Source: Clostridiales bacterium
Lineage (GTDB): Bacteria; Bacillota; Clostridia; Christensenellales; Aristaeellaceae
DNA: 64,000 nt
Direction of reading: 5' to 3'
Assembly (NCBI GenBank): GCA_004554085.1
Contig: SFNY01000002.1
Coordinates: forward strand, 1 to 64,000
Shown here: positions 26,383 to 35,405 of the stretch, piece after piece
Position numbering within the stretch: the stretch's first letter is position 1
Layout: each line of letters starts with the position of its first letter
Position numbers and translations under genes: made by a program
Notes under the pieces: generated by a model
The model's database searches: none
What the model saw: only the letters and a program-made list of their open reading frames with translations
Told to the model about the DNA's origin: nothing

Positions 26383-27861
26383 ATGAAGCTGAATGAATTG
26401 ACCGGGAGCTTTCCCGGCAAGGTTCGGATAATCGGAGATCAAGATATAGAGATACGCAACATCTGCGGGGATTCCCGCAAGGTGCAGCCGGGCGACCTGT
26501 TCATCTGCACGCCGGGCCTGACCATGGACGCGCACAAGTTTGCGCCGCAGGCCGTGGAGCGCGGCGCGGTGGCGCTGCTGGTGGATCATCCGCTGGACAT
26601 CGATGTGCCCCAGGCCGTGGTGGAGAACGTGCGGCTGGCCCAGTCCTACGTGGCGGCGCAGTTCCACGGAAATCCCGCCCAAAGGATGCACATGATCGGC
26701 ATCACGGGCACCAAGGGCAAGACCACCACCAGCTTCCTGCTCAAATCCATCCTGGAGGAGGCGGGGAAGAAGGTGGGTCTGATCGGCACGGTGTGCTCGA
26801 TGATCGGCGACGAGGTGCTGCCCGCCAAGCTCACCACGCCGGATCCGCTGGACACCCAGAAGCTGCTTGCGGAGATGGCGACGGCGGGCGTGGAGTACGT
26901 CATCATGGAGGTCTCCGCCCACGCGCTGGCGCTGGATCGTCTGGCGGGCATCCGCTTCGACGTGGGCGCGTTCTCGAACTTCTCCCAGGACCACCTGGAC
27001 TTCTTCGAGGATATGGACGCATACTTCGCCTGCAAGATGCGCTTCTTCGACCCTGCCATGACGGACAGGATTGTCTACAACGTGGACGACGACCACATCG
27101 CCCGTGGCATCGCGGAGCTTGGAAGGCCTGCGCTGCGGGTGGGCATCCGCGAGGGCAGCGACGTCTACGCCAACGACATTGAGATCAGCGAGCGCGGCTC
27201 CAACTTCCTGATGACCTGGCACAAGCACTTCCGCGTGTCCATCGCGCTGAAGCTGGCCGGCATCTTCAACGTCTACAACGCGCTGCTGGCGGCGGGCATC
27301 TGCATCAGCCTGGGGATCGACCCGGAGGCCATCCGCCGGGGTCTGGAGGACGTGCGCGCGGTGCCCGGCAGAATCGAACTGTTGGAGACGGGAACGCCCT
27401 ACCGGGTGATTTTGGACTACGCCCACTCTCCGGACAGCCTGGAGAACATCCTCAAGGCCGTGCGCGAGACCACCAAGGGCCGCATGATCGCGCTGTTCGG
27501 CTGCGGCGGCAACCGCGACCGGGCCAAGCGGCCGCTGATGGGCGAGATCGCCGGGGAGCTTGCGGACTACTGCATCCTCACCAGCGACAATCCCCGCAAC
27601 GAGGACCCCATGGAGATCCTCTCCGCCATCGAGGAGGGCATTCGCGGCACGGGCTGCGAGTACGTGGTGATCGAGAACCGCCGCGAGGCCATCCGCTATG
27701 CGCTCGCGCATGCGCAGCCCTCGGACGTGGTGGTGCTGGCCGGCAAGGGTCACGAGACCTATCAGGAGATCAAGGGTGTGCGCCACCCGTTCAACGAGAA
27801 GATCGTGGTGGCGGAGCTGCTCAGGGAGCTTGCCCAGGGCAACGCGGGCGATCACAAATAA
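26383..27861 (+). CDS. murE: UDP-MurNAc-tripeptide ligase MurE (meso-DAP adding)
   Basis: MurE adds the third amino acid to the peptidoglycan stem. The 492-residue ligase shows the Mur ATP site GITGTKGKTTTS, the EVSAHAL motif, NFSQDHLDFF, the C-terminal DYAHSPDSL, and SDNPRNEDP. The DNPR motif is the known signature for meso-diaminopimelate as substrate, consistent with lysA in this window. The ATG at 26383 follows GGGGGA; the frame upstream overlaps the PBP end. murF, normally next, is absent; mraY follows directly. Confidence 0.95.
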   Translation: MKLNELTGSFPGKVRIIGDQDIEIRNICGDSRKVQPGDLFICTPGLTMDAHKFAPQAVERGAVALLVDHPLDIDVPQAVVENVRLAQSYVAAQFHGNPAQRMHMIGITGTKGKTTTSFLLKSILEEAGKKVGLIGTVCSMIGDEVLPAKLTTPDPLDTQKLLAEMATAGVEYVIMEVSAHALALDRLAGIRFDVGAFSNFSQDHLDFFEDMDAYFACKMRFFDPAMTDRIVYNVDDDHIARGIAELGRPALRVGIREGSDVYANDIEISERGSNFLMTWHKHFRVSIALKLAGIFNVYNALLAAGICISLGIDPEAIRRGLEDVRAVPGRIELLETGTPYRVILDYAHSPDSLENILKAVRETTKGRMIALFGCGGNRDRAKRPLMGEIAGELADYCILTSDNPRNEDPMEILSAIEEGIRGTGCEYVVIENRREAIRYALAHAQPSDVVVLAGKGHETYQEIKGVRHPFNEKIVVAELLRELAQGNAGDHK

Positions 27862-27888
27862 TCGAAGACCATTTGGAGGGAACAGAAG

Positions 27889-28899
27889 ATGCAGAGACTG
27901 ATCTGGACGATCATCGCCGCCTTTGCGATGACGGTCGTACTCGGTCCGATTATGATTCCGTGGCTCAAGAAGCTGAAATTCGGTCAGACGATCTACGACC
28001 TCGGCCCGGAGTCCCACAAGAAGAAGCAGGGCACGCCCACCATGGGCGGCGTCATCTTTGCGATTCCTGCGCTGATCGCCGCCGTGGCCTTCGGCTATGG
28101 CGACACCCGCTTCGACTACCTGCTGATGATCGTCGTATCGGCGCTGGGCTTCGGCTTGGTGGGCTTCGTGGACGACTTCATCAAGGTCAAGCTCAAGCGC
28201 AGCCTGGGCCTTACGCCCATGCAGAAGATCGTGCCGCAGGTGGCGCTGGCGGCGGTGCTGTCCGTCTGGGCGTACAGGCATCCCACCATCGGCTCCACGC
28301 TGACGGTGCCCTTCTTCAACGTGGAGTGGAACCTGGGCTGGCTGTACATCCCCGTGATGATGTTCATCATGGTGGGCACGGTCAACTCCTCGAACCTGCT
28401 GGACGGCCTGGACGGCCTGCTCTCCGGCTGCTCGATGATCGATTTCATCACCATGATGCTGATCTGCCTGACCATGGCGGAGGCGGACCCGGCGAACCGC
28501 TCGAACCTGCTGAACGTGGCCATCTTTGCGGGAGCCATGGTCGGTGCGCTGATGAGCTTTCTGCGCTTCAACGGCTATCCGGCCCGCGTGTTCATGGGCG
28601 ACGTCGGTTCCTTCTTCATCGGCGGCGCGCTGATGGGCATGGCGCTGGTCACGCGGCTGTCGCTGCTGCTGCCCGTGATTGCGCTGGCGATGTTCCTCTC
28701 CAGCCTGTCGGACATCATCCAGGTGGGCTACTTCAAATACACCAAGCGCAAGACCGGTACCGGCAAGCGCGTGTTCAAGATGGCGCCGCTGCACCACCAC
28801 TTCGAGCTCTCCGGCATGCCGGAGACCCGCGTGGTGACGATGTACTACGTGGTCACCGCCGCGCTGTGCCTGCTGGCGCTGCTCGGCTTCGTGGCGTAA
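27889..28899 (+). CDS. mraY: Phospho-MurNAc-pentapeptide transferase MraY
   Basis: MraY is the ten-span membrane enzyme that makes lipid I from UDP-MurNAc-pentapeptide and undecaprenyl phosphate. The 336-residue protein has the catalytic FVDDFIKV region (aspartates near residue 98), the NSSNLLDGLDGL motif (near 165), and the PLHHHFELSG histidine motif near the end (about 303), all family-specific. A GGAGGGA ribosome site precedes the ATG. Confidence 0.95.
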   Translation: MQRLIWTIIAAFAMTVVLGPIMIPWLKKLKFGQTIYDLGPESHKKKQGTPTMGGVIFAIPALIAAVAFGYGDTRFDYLLMIVVSALGFGLVGFVDDFIKVKLKRSLGLTPMQKIVPQVALAAVLSVWAYRHPTIGSTLTVPFFNVEWNLGWLYIPVMMFIMVGTVNSSNLLDGLDGLLSGCSMIDFITMMLICLTMAEADPANRSNLLNVAIFAGAMVGALMSFLRFNGYPARVFMGDVGSFFIGGALMGMALVTRLSLLLPVIALAMFLSSLSDIIQVGYFKYTKRKTGTGKRVFKMAPLHHHFELSGMPETRVVTMYYVVTAALCLLALLGFVA

Positions 28900-28913
28900 T
28901 CAGGATTCACACA

Positions 28914-28955
28914 AGGGCGGTCGGCGCGGCGTTTTCGCGGCCGGAACCGCCCTTT
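28914..28955 (+). other. Imperfect hairpin between mraY and murD
   Basis: Outer arms AAGGGCGGT and ACCGCCCTT enclose a GC-rich imperfect inner stem, with no T-run. It sits in the 80-bp gap before murD and may tune or process the transcript rather than end it. Confidence 0.4.
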
Positions 28956-28979
28956 CCGGGATATGGAGGTAGACTGCAT

Positions 28980-30347
28980 ATGGCAAAGAGAGCGATGGTA
29001 TTGGGTCTGGCCCGCAGCGGCATCGCCGTGACGAAGCTGCTGCTTCTGCGGGGCTGGGAGGTTCTGGCCTGTGACAGCAAGGCGCGCGAGGCCTTTAACG
29101 GCGCGCTGGACGAGGTCGAGCAGCAGGGCGCGAAGCTGTGTCTCAATGAAAAGGAGCCGGAGAAGCTTATCGAGGGCCTGGACGCGCTGATCGTCAGCCC
29201 CGGCATCCCGCCGGAGCACCCCGCGGTGCTGAAAGCGCGGGAGCTGGGCGTGGAGGTCATGGGCGAAATCGAGTACGCCTATCGCGAATCTACCGGCATG
29301 CTGCTGGCGGTCACCGGCACCAACGGCAAGACCACCACGGTGACGCTCCTCGGTGAGATCTTCAAGAACGCGGGCAAGCGCACCCACGTGGTGGGCAACA
29401 TCGGCACGCCCTACTCCGGCGCGGTGCCGGGAATGAAGCCCGGCGACGTGACGGTGTGCGAGATCTCCTCCTTCATGATGGAGACCTCCTCGCTCTTCCA
29501 TCCCCACGTCAGCGCGGTGCTGAACATCTCCGAGGATCATCTGAACCGCCACGGCACGATGGAGAAGTACATCGCCCTGAAGGAGCGCATCTTTGAGAAG
29601 GAGGACGCGAACGACTTCGTGGTGCTCAACTGGGACGATCCTGTGACCCGATCCATGGCGCAGCATACGCGCGCAAAGGTCGTGTGGTTTTCCAGCAGAA
29701 ATGAAGTGGAGTACGGCGCGTTCGTGCGGGAGGGCAAGATCGTGTTCGGCACGCCTGCCAACTGCAAGGCCATCTGCGGGGCCGACGAGGTCTACATACC
29801 CGGCGAGCACAACCTGAAGAACGCGCTGGCAGCTGCTGCCATGGCCATGGTCGCGGGCATTCCCGGCCCGGTGATCCGCCACACCCTGCGCACCTTCAAG
29901 GGCGTGGAGCACCGCATTGAGTTCGTGCGGGAGCTGGACGGCGTGCAGTTCATCAACGACTCCAAGGGCACCAACGTGGATTCCAGCATCCAGGCCGTGC
30001 GCGCCATGAAGCGCCCCACGGTGCTGATCCTGGGCGGCTACGACAAGCACACCGACTTTACGCCTCTGTGCGAGGAGATCGTGAAGAGCCCCATCGAGCA
30101 GGTGGTGCTCATCGGCGCGACCGCCAAGCAGTGCGAGGACACGCTGGAGAAGGTGGGCTTCCACGCCTGGGAGCACGCGGGCTACGACTTTGAGAAGGCC
30201 GTGCGCCGCTCCTTTGAGCTGGCACAGAATGGCGGCACGGTGCTGCTCTCGCCCAGCTGCGCGAGCTTTGACATGTTCGACGACTACGAGGCCCGGGGCC
30301 GCATCTTCAAGGAGATCGTGAACCGGCTGGAGAGCAGAAGGGCTTGA
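28980..30347 (+). CDS. murD: UDP-MurNAc-L-alanine--D-glutamate ligase MurD
   Basis: MurD adds D-glutamate to UDP-MurNAc-alanine. The 455-residue protein has the N-terminal nucleotide-binding fold (MVLGLARSGIA), the Mur P-loop VTGTNGKTTT (about 110-119), the HLNRHGTMEKY motif, NDSKGTN and a LLSPSCASFDMFDDYEARG C-terminal motif specific to MurD. The ATG at 28980 follows GGAGG by nine bases; the long frame upstream is mraY read in another frame. The stop shares one base with the ftsW start. Confidence 0.95.
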   Translation: MAKRAMVLGLARSGIAVTKLLLLRGWEVLACDSKAREAFNGALDEVEQQGAKLCLNEKEPEKLIEGLDALIVSPGIPPEHPAVLKARELGVEVMGEIEYAYRESTGMLLAVTGTNGKTTTVTLLGEIFKNAGKRTHVVGNIGTPYSGAVPGMKPGDVTVCEISSFMMETSSLFHPHVSAVLNISEDHLNRHGTMEKYIALKERIFEKEDANDFVVLNWDDPVTRSMAQHTRAKVVWFSSRNEVEYGAFVREGKIVFGTPANCKAICGADEVYIPGEHNLKNALAAAAMAMVAGIPGPVIRHTLRTFKGVEHRIEFVRELDGVQFINDSKGTNVDSSIQAVRAMKRPTVLILGGYDKHTDFTPLCEEIVKSPIEQVVLIGATAKQCEDTLEKVGFHAWEHAGYDFEKAVRRSFELAQNGGTVLLSPSCASFDMFDDYEARGRIFKEIVNRLESRRA

Positions 30348-31531
30348 TGCTGCGTCCCGTTCGCGGGGCGAAGGCTGCGGCGGGGCCGCAGAAGAGATAC
30401 AACATACTGCGATACGTGGATCGGGGCCTGCTGATCTGCTTCATCGCGCTGCTGGCATGCGGACTGCTGGTGCTGTACGCAGCAAGCTTCTACAATGCAC
30501 AGGATCGCGGAAGCGCGCTCTCAGAAGTGATTTCACAGATGATGGGCGTCGCTGCGGGCGCGATCCTGATGCTTTTTTTGTTGCACATCGACTATCGCAT
30601 GCTGGCGAAGCCCCAGATCAGCACCACGCTGCTGCTGGTGAGCATCGTGCTGCTGATCCTGGTGGCGATTCCCGGAATCGGAAAGATGCTCAACGGTTCG
30701 CGGCGCTGGCTGCGCATCGGCCCGGTGAGCTTCCAGCCGTCGGAGCTGGCGAAATATGCCTCCATCCTGCACCTTGCGCGCCTGCTCAGCCGGAAAAATC
30801 ACGATGTGACCCGGCTCTTTCGGGGGCTGATCCCGGCGTTTCTGTTTCCGGGCGTGCTGTTTCTGCTGATTCTGCTCCAGCCGAACCTCTCCACGGCGGG
30901 CAGCATCCTGATCGTCTCCGCCGTGATGGTGATGATCGCCGGGGCGAAGTGGCGGCACCTGGGGCTGATCGGCGCTTCGGGACTGGTGCTGGGCGGCTAC
31001 TACGCCCTGTCCGAGCCCTACCGGCGCGCGCGGCTGATGTCCTTCCGAAATCCCTTCGCCTACCTGAGCAACGAGGGCTACCAGCTCTCCCAGTCGCTGC
31101 TGGCCTTCGGCTCCGGGGGCCTGTTCGGCATGGGTCTGGGCAAGGGCCGGCAGAAGTACGCCTTTCTGCCCTACCCGGAGTCCGACTTCATCTTCGCGGT
31201 GGTAGGCGAGGATCTGGGTCTGGTGGGGTGCCTAATGGTGCTGGCGCTGTTCATGGCCTTCGTGTTCTTCGGCCTGCGGGTGGCGATCCGATGCAGCGAC
31301 CGCTTCGGCAGCCTGCTGGCCGGGGGCATCACGGCCATGATCGGCGTGCAGGCGGTGCTCAATGTAGCGGTGGTCATCGGCATGATGCCCACCACGGGCC
31401 TGCCGCTGCCCTTCTTCAGCTCCGGCGGCACGTCGGTGTCGATCCTGATGGGCGCGACGGCGATCCTCATGAACATCTCGGCTGCGGAAAAGCGCGCACG
31501 GGCGATGAGCCCCGCGCCGGAAGGGGCGTGA
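30347..31531 (+). CDS. ftsW: SEDS-family septal glycosyltransferase FtsW
   Basis: FtsW polymerises lipid II at the septum together with the class B PBP upstream. The 394-residue membrane protein has about ten spans and the SEDS signature motifs: NGSRRWLRIGPVSFQPSEL (split near residue 115) and PFFSSGGTS near the end (about 363). An SPoVE or RodA role is possible, but position supports FtsW. The ATG overlaps the murD stop (TGATG). murG, which often follows ftsW, is not here; ftsQ starts four bases after the stop. Confidence 0.92.
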   Translation: MLRPVRGAKAAAGPQKRYNILRYVDRGLLICFIALLACGLLVLYAASFYNAQDRGSALSEVISQMMGVAAGAILMLFLLHIDYRMLAKPQISTTLLLVSIVLLILVAIPGIGKMLNGSRRWLRIGPVSFQPSELAKYASILHLARLLSRKNHDVTRLFRGLIPAFLFPGVLFLLILLQPNLSTAGSILIVSAVMVMIAGAKWRHLGLIGASGLVLGGYYALSEPYRRARLMSFRNPFAYLSNEGYQLSQSLLAFGSGGLFGMGLGKGRQKYAFLPYPESDFIFAVVGEDLGLVGCLMVLALFMAFVFFGLRVAIRCSDRFGSLLAGGITAMIGVQAVLNVAVVIGMMPTTGLPLPFFSSGGTSVSILMGATAILMNISAAEKRARAMSPAPEGA

Positions 31532-31535
31532 GTCC

Positions 31536-32264
31536 ATGCGCAGGGGAATCAGGGTGATCTTGTGGGCGCTGGCGGCACTCATTCTGCTCTCGGGGCTGAT
31601 CTTCTGGCTGTGGAGCTGCGTGTTCGTGCTGCGCAGCGTGGCAGTGCAGGGCGGCTCCCTGGATGCGGAAACAATCATCGCCGCCGCGGGGGTGGCACAG
31701 GGCGAATCCGTGTTTCTGCTGGATGAGGCAGCGGTGCGCAGCGGCGTCGATGCGCTGGGCACGGTCTGTCTGGAGGAATACCAGCTGCGCCTGCCGGACA
31801 AGCTTGTGCTGCGGGTGCGGGACCGGGAGCCGGCGGCGATGCTGCCGTTTGATGGAAAGCTGCTGCTGATCGACGGCGATGGCTTTGCGATGGAGCTTAC
31901 AGAGGATGCGCCGGATACGGATCTGTTGTACCTGAGCGGCGTGGAAATACCGGATTTTTATGCAGGACAGGCCGTCGAGGACGGGGAGGGAAGGATGGCG
32001 CTCTGCTGGCGGATTTATGCGGCGCTGGATGAAATGAACGCCACGATGTACGTCTCCGAGATCGACCTGCGCGACCCGATCGCACCGCGAATCATCACCC
32101 GCAGCGGCATCCTTGCGGAGCTGGACGCGGACGCGCTGGAGGCAGAGCTGGGTCTGATGAAGGCTGCTGTGGCGGATCTGGAGGCCCGGTGCGCGTGCGG
32201 GGGTCGGCTGCGCGTGGAAGGCGGCAGTCGCGCGGACTATTCGCCCGGGACGGCAGCGACCTGA
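31536..32264 (+). CDS. ftsQ: FtsQ/DivIB-like division protein
   Basis: This 242-residue bitopic protein has one N-terminal span (about 6-28) and an outer POTRA-like domain (about 33-100; VFVLRSVAVQGGSLDAETI and VFLLDEAAV), followed by a beta domain. The overall layout matches FtsQ/DivIB, which links FtsL, FtsB/DivIC and the septal synthases. Sequence identity signals are weak, as is usual for this family, so the call rests on topology and place between ftsW and ftsA. Confidence 0.78.
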   Translation: MRRGIRVILWALAALILLSGLIFWLWSCVFVLRSVAVQGGSLDAETIIAAAGVAQGESVFLLDEAAVRSGVDALGTVCLEEYQLRLPDKLVLRVRDREPAAMLPFDGKLLLIDGDGFAMELTEDAPDTDLLYLSGVEIPDFYAGQAVEDGEGRMALCWRIYAALDEMNATMYVSEIDLRDPIAPRIITRSGILAELDADALEAELGLMKAAVADLEARCACGGRLRVEGGSRADYSPGTAAT

Positions 32265-32331
32265 ATGCAGAATCGGCCCTGTCCCGGACATGAATGTAAG
32301 ATTCCGCCATATTCCGCGTGACAGCACTTGG

Positions 32332-32355
32332 GTCAAAATTTGAAAGAATTTTGAC
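32332..32355. promoter_or_regulatory. Perfect 9-bp inverted repeat upstream of ftsA
   Basis: GTCAAAATT, six bases, AATTTTGAC. It is followed at once by a second 7-bp hairpin (AAACCGC/GCGGTTT, 32365-32386) just before the ftsA -35. Too AT-rich and without a T-run for a terminator; it looks like an operator. Confidence 0.5.
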
Positions 32356-32391
32356 ACTTGCGAAAAACCGCAAAATTTGGCGGTTTCGAGT

Positions 32392-32420
32392 TTGCATGTG
32401 AAATCAAATCCATGTATAAT
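32392..32420 (+). promoter_or_regulatory. ftsA-ftsZ promoter
   Basis: TTGCAT (32392-32397), 17-bp spacer, TATAAT (32415-32420), about 60 bp before the ftsA ATG; this gives ftsA and ftsZ expression independent of the upstream cluster. Confidence 0.75.
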
Positions 32421-32480
32421 ATCATAGTAGATACACATATCAGGCGCAAGCCTGACGGATAAGGTGGTCGAACAACAGAT

Positions 32481-33674
32481 ATGAGCAAGACGCAGATAGC
32501 TGCCATCGAATTTGGTACATCCAAAATCGTGACGATCATAGCGCAGAATGGCGGTATCGATCGCCTGGAATTTCTGGGTACCGGCACAGTGCCGTATGAT
32601 GGCTTTCAGAACGGCGACTGGAACACCCCGGGCCAGATGATCCAGCGCGTGCGCGATTCCATCGCGGCGGCGGAGCTGGAAGCGAATCAAAAGATCAAGG
32701 AAATCTACGTCGGCGTGCCGGGCGCATATATCCACGTATGCTGCGCGGAGGCCGAGATCGAGCTGAAGGACGAGGGCGTGACCGAGGAGGATCTGGATCT
32801 GGTTCAGGACGCTGCGGCGGAAAAGCTGAAGATTGCGGAGATGGGCGGCCTGGTGCTGCACCGCTCTCCGGCGTGGTTCCAGGTGGACGACGGCAAGAAG
32901 ACCGTCGAGCCCAGCGGTCACGGCGAGAAGCTGCGCGCCTGCACCTCCTTCATCGTGGCCGACCCGCAGTTCATCGAGGACGTCAAGGAGATCCTGGGCG
33001 CGCTGGATGTGACGATTCTGGGCTTTTTGTCGCCGACGTTGGGCGAGAGCCTGCTGCTGCTCTCCATCGATGACCGCGACCGCGTGTCCATGCTGATTGA
33101 CTGCGGCTATCTGAGCACCGAGATCAGCGTCATTCGCGGCGAGGCCATCGTCTACCACGCCATGCTCCCCATGGGCGGCGGGCGGATCACCGCAGATCTG
33201 GCCCAGCAGCTGCGCATACCGATGCGCGCTGCGGAGCAGATTAAGAGAAGCTACGTGTTCAACCCGGACGAGTTCGATCAGAGCGCGTTCTCGGAGGTGC
33301 TGGACGCGCGCGGCCGTAGGCTGAGCTTCCCCCGCGAGGTCGTCTCCCAGTGCGTGGAGCAGAGCATGGACGAGCTGTGCGACATGATCGACATGACCCT
33401 GAAGAACGATGTGATGGAGTATCTGGGCGCCCGTTCCCAGATCTACCTGACCGGCGGCGGCATCGGCCTGATGCGGGGCGCGCGGGATCACCTCGCCGCG
33501 AAGCTCGGCATGCCGGTGAAGGCCTCTGCGCCCAAGACCGCCAAGATGAACAGCCCGGTTTACTCCGCCGTGCTGGGGCTTCTGGACTTGACCTTTGATT
33601 CCATCGAGCGGCATGACGCCGCAGAGGAGAGCTTCGGCAGAAGGCTGACCGGCTTCCTCAGAAAGAAGAAATAG
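32481..33674 (+). CDS. ftsA: Cell division protein FtsA
   Basis: FtsA is the actin-like ATPase that tethers FtsZ to the membrane. The 397-residue protein has the actin-family phosphate-1 motif AIEFGTSKIV (about 8-17), the phosphate-2 region LIDCGYLSTEISVI, and YLTGGGIGLMRG as the adenosine motif. The last residues (FGRRLTGFLRKKK) form the amphipathic membrane-targeting helix. The family SHS2 (1C) region lies around 80-165. It is followed 46 bp later by ftsZ and driven by its own promoter. Confidence 0.9.
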   Translation: MSKTQIAAIEFGTSKIVTIIAQNGGIDRLEFLGTGTVPYDGFQNGDWNTPGQMIQRVRDSIAAAELEANQKIKEIYVGVPGAYIHVCCAEAEIELKDEGVTEEDLDLVQDAAAEKLKIAEMGGLVLHRSPAWFQVDDGKKTVEPSGHGEKLRACTSFIVADPQFIEDVKEILGALDVTILGFLSPTLGESLLLLSIDDRDRVSMLIDCGYLSTEISVIRGEAIVYHAMLPMGGGRITADLAQQLRIPMRAAEQIKRSYVFNPDEFDQSAFSEVLDARGRRLSFPREVVSQCVEQSMDELCDMIDMTLKNDVMEYLGARSQIYLTGGGIGLMRGARDHLAAKLGMPVKASAPKTAKMNSPVYSAVLGLLDLTFDSIERHDAAEESFGRRLTGFLRKKK

Positions 33675-33720
33675 AGAACGACTGTCACCAACGACATTTT
33701 ACGGACGAGGGGGATGCCTT

Positions 33721-34992
33721 GTGATTGAATTTGAAATGGACACCAATGAGAACACCAACTTTGCAGCAATCAAGGTCGTCGGCGTGGGCGGCGCAGGCAC
33801 CAATGCGGTCAACCGCATGGTGGATTCCGGCCTGAAGGGCGTGGAATTCATCGCCGTCAATACCGACAGTCAGGCGCTGGCGCTCTGCCAGGCGCCCAAC
33901 AAGATCCAGATCGGCGAAAAGCTGACCAAGGGTCTGGGAGCGGGCGCAAACCCGGACGTGGGCCAGAAGGCTGCTGAGGAGAATCGCGAGGACATCGCCA
34001 ACGCCATCAAGGGCAGCGACCTGGTGTTCGTCACCTGCGGCATGGGCGGCGGCACCGGCACCGGCGCAGCGCCCGTCATCGCTGAGATCGCCCGCGACAT
34101 GGGCATCCTGACCATCGGCGTGGTCTCCAAGCCATTCCTCTTCGAGGGCCGTCAGCGCATGAAGAACGCCGAAGCCGGCATCGAGCGCCTGAAGGCGCAC
34201 GTGGACACCCTGGTCGTGGTTCCCAACGATCGCCTGCTGAGCGTTGTCACCAAGGGCACCACCATGACCGAGGCCTTCAAGATCGCAGACGACACCCTGC
34301 GTCAGGGCATTCAGGGCATCTCCGATCTGATCGCTGTGCCTTCCCTGATCAATCTGGACTTCGCCGACGTGCGCACCGTGATGCAGTCCCGCGGCCTTGC
34401 TCACATGGGCATTGGCTACGGCAAGGGCGAGAACCGCATGGTCGAGGCCGCGAAGATGGCCATCTCCAGCCCGATGCTGGAGACCTCCATCGACGGCGCC
34501 CGCGCGGTGCTGATCAACATCACCGGCGGCCCGGACACCTCCATCATCGACATCAACGAGGCCGCGCAGCTCATCACCGCTGCCGCCGACGAGGAAGCCA
34601 ACATCATCTTCGGCGCGGGCATCGACGAGAGCATGGAGGAGGAGGTCAAGATCACCGTCATCGCCACGGGCTTTGAAAAGACTCCCTTCGCGGTGGATAA
34701 GAAGGCCAAGGCGGAAACCAGATCCATCCTGGACGAGGACGAGCCTGCGCCCCGCCGCGAGCGCCCCGCCCGCAGCTACGAGGACGAGGAGGTCTCTCCG
34801 ATCTTCGAGCGCCGCCAGCGTCCCTCCTCCGCAGCGCCCCGTCCGCGCCGCTACGAGGAGCCGGATCAGGAGTACGCCGAGGAGCAGCAGCCGCGCCGCA
34901 CCCGCGTGTACAGCGATGATTCTCCCGAATCCCGCACCCAGAGCCGCCGCGGCTTCACCCCGGACGTGCCCAGCTTCATGAAGAAGAAATAA
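33721..34992 (+). CDS. ftsZ: Cell division protein FtsZ
   Basis: FtsZ is the tubulin-like GTPase that forms the division ring. The 423-residue protein has the GTP motif GMGGGTGTGAAP near 107-118, the N-terminal VGVGGAGTNAVNRM, the T7-loop NLDFADVRTVM, a long acidic/arginine-rich linker (about 330-405), and the C-terminal peptide DVPSFMKKK that binds FtsA. Start is the GTG at 33721, six bases after GAGGGGGA; the N-terminal IEFE matches B. subtilis FtsZ (LEFE), while an ATG at 33736 lacks a ribosome site. Confidence 0.97.
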   Translation: MIEFEMDTNENTNFAAIKVVGVGGAGTNAVNRMVDSGLKGVEFIAVNTDSQALALCQAPNKIQIGEKLTKGLGAGANPDVGQKAAEENREDIANAIKGSDLVFVTCGMGGGTGTGAAPVIAEIARDMGILTIGVVSKPFLFEGRQRMKNAEAGIERLKAHVDTLVVVPNDRLLSVVTKGTTMTEAFKIADDTLRQGIQGISDLIAVPSLINLDFADVRTVMQSRGLAHMGIGYGKGENRMVEAAKMAISSPMLETSIDGARAVLINITGGPDTSIIDINEAAQLITAAADEEANIIFGAGIDESMEEEVKITVIATGFEKTPFAVDKKAKAETRSILDEDEPAPRRERPARSYEDEEVSPIFERRQRPSSAAPRPRRYEEPDQEYAEEQQPRRTRVYSDDSPESRTQSRRGFTPDVPSFMKKK

Positions 34993-35000
34993 TCAATCTG

Positions 35001-35031
35001 AAAGCTCCCGGCCATTGTGGTCGGGAGCTTT
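35001..35031 (+). terminator. ftsZ terminator
   Basis: AAAGCTCCCG / CGGGAGCTTT arms with further pairing toward the loop, right after the ftsZ stop. Confidence 0.75.
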
Positions 35032-35044
35032 GCTGTGCATGCAA

Positions 35045-35080
35045 AACAGCGCCCGTGCGTTTGCATGCACAGGCGCTGTT
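35045..35080 (-). terminator. Hairpin ending the ruvX operon
   Basis: AACAGCGCC / GGCGCTGTT arms with an inner GTGC/GCAC stem, located just after the DUF1292 stop on the minus strand. Confidence 0.6.
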
Positions 35081-35096
35081 ATAATGAAGGAATTGT

Positions 35097-35405
35097 TTAT
35101 TCCTCCTCGTCGGCCTCAGCGAGCTCGCAGTACTTCTCAAAGACCTCGTTGAGCTCCTCCTCGGATTCGATGGTGGTGTAGTAGTCGTTGCCCTCCTCAT
35201 CCTGCTCGATGCGCATGATGACCAGCTCGTCCTCCTCCACGTCCTCCATCGGCTCTGCGGGGGCGAGGCAGATGTACACCTTGCCCTTGTGCTCCAGGCT
35301 CATCAGGTGCTCAAAGTGCACCGTGTTGCCCTCGTCGTCCACCAGCTCCACCAGATTCTCCGGATCGATTCCCATGTCCTGGTTCCACTCGTTGTTCTCA
35401 GTCAT
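35097..35405 (-). other. Internal start: DUF1292 domain as a separate product
   Basis: An ATG at 35405 in the same frame as ruvX is preceded by AGTGAGG eight bases away and would give a stand-alone 102-residue acidic DUF1292 protein, the normal form in Clostridia next to ireB and ruvX. Both the fused and the short form could be made. Function of DUF1292 is unknown. Confidence 0.55.

Noticed and set aside
26323..28800. 825-residue minus-strand ORF opposite murE/mraY
   Set aside because: Antisense shadow; murE and mraY are unambiguous.
27873..28979. Long N-terminal extension of MurD through mraY
   Set aside because: It is mraY in another frame; the proper MurD start at 28980 has a GGAGG site and a normal length.
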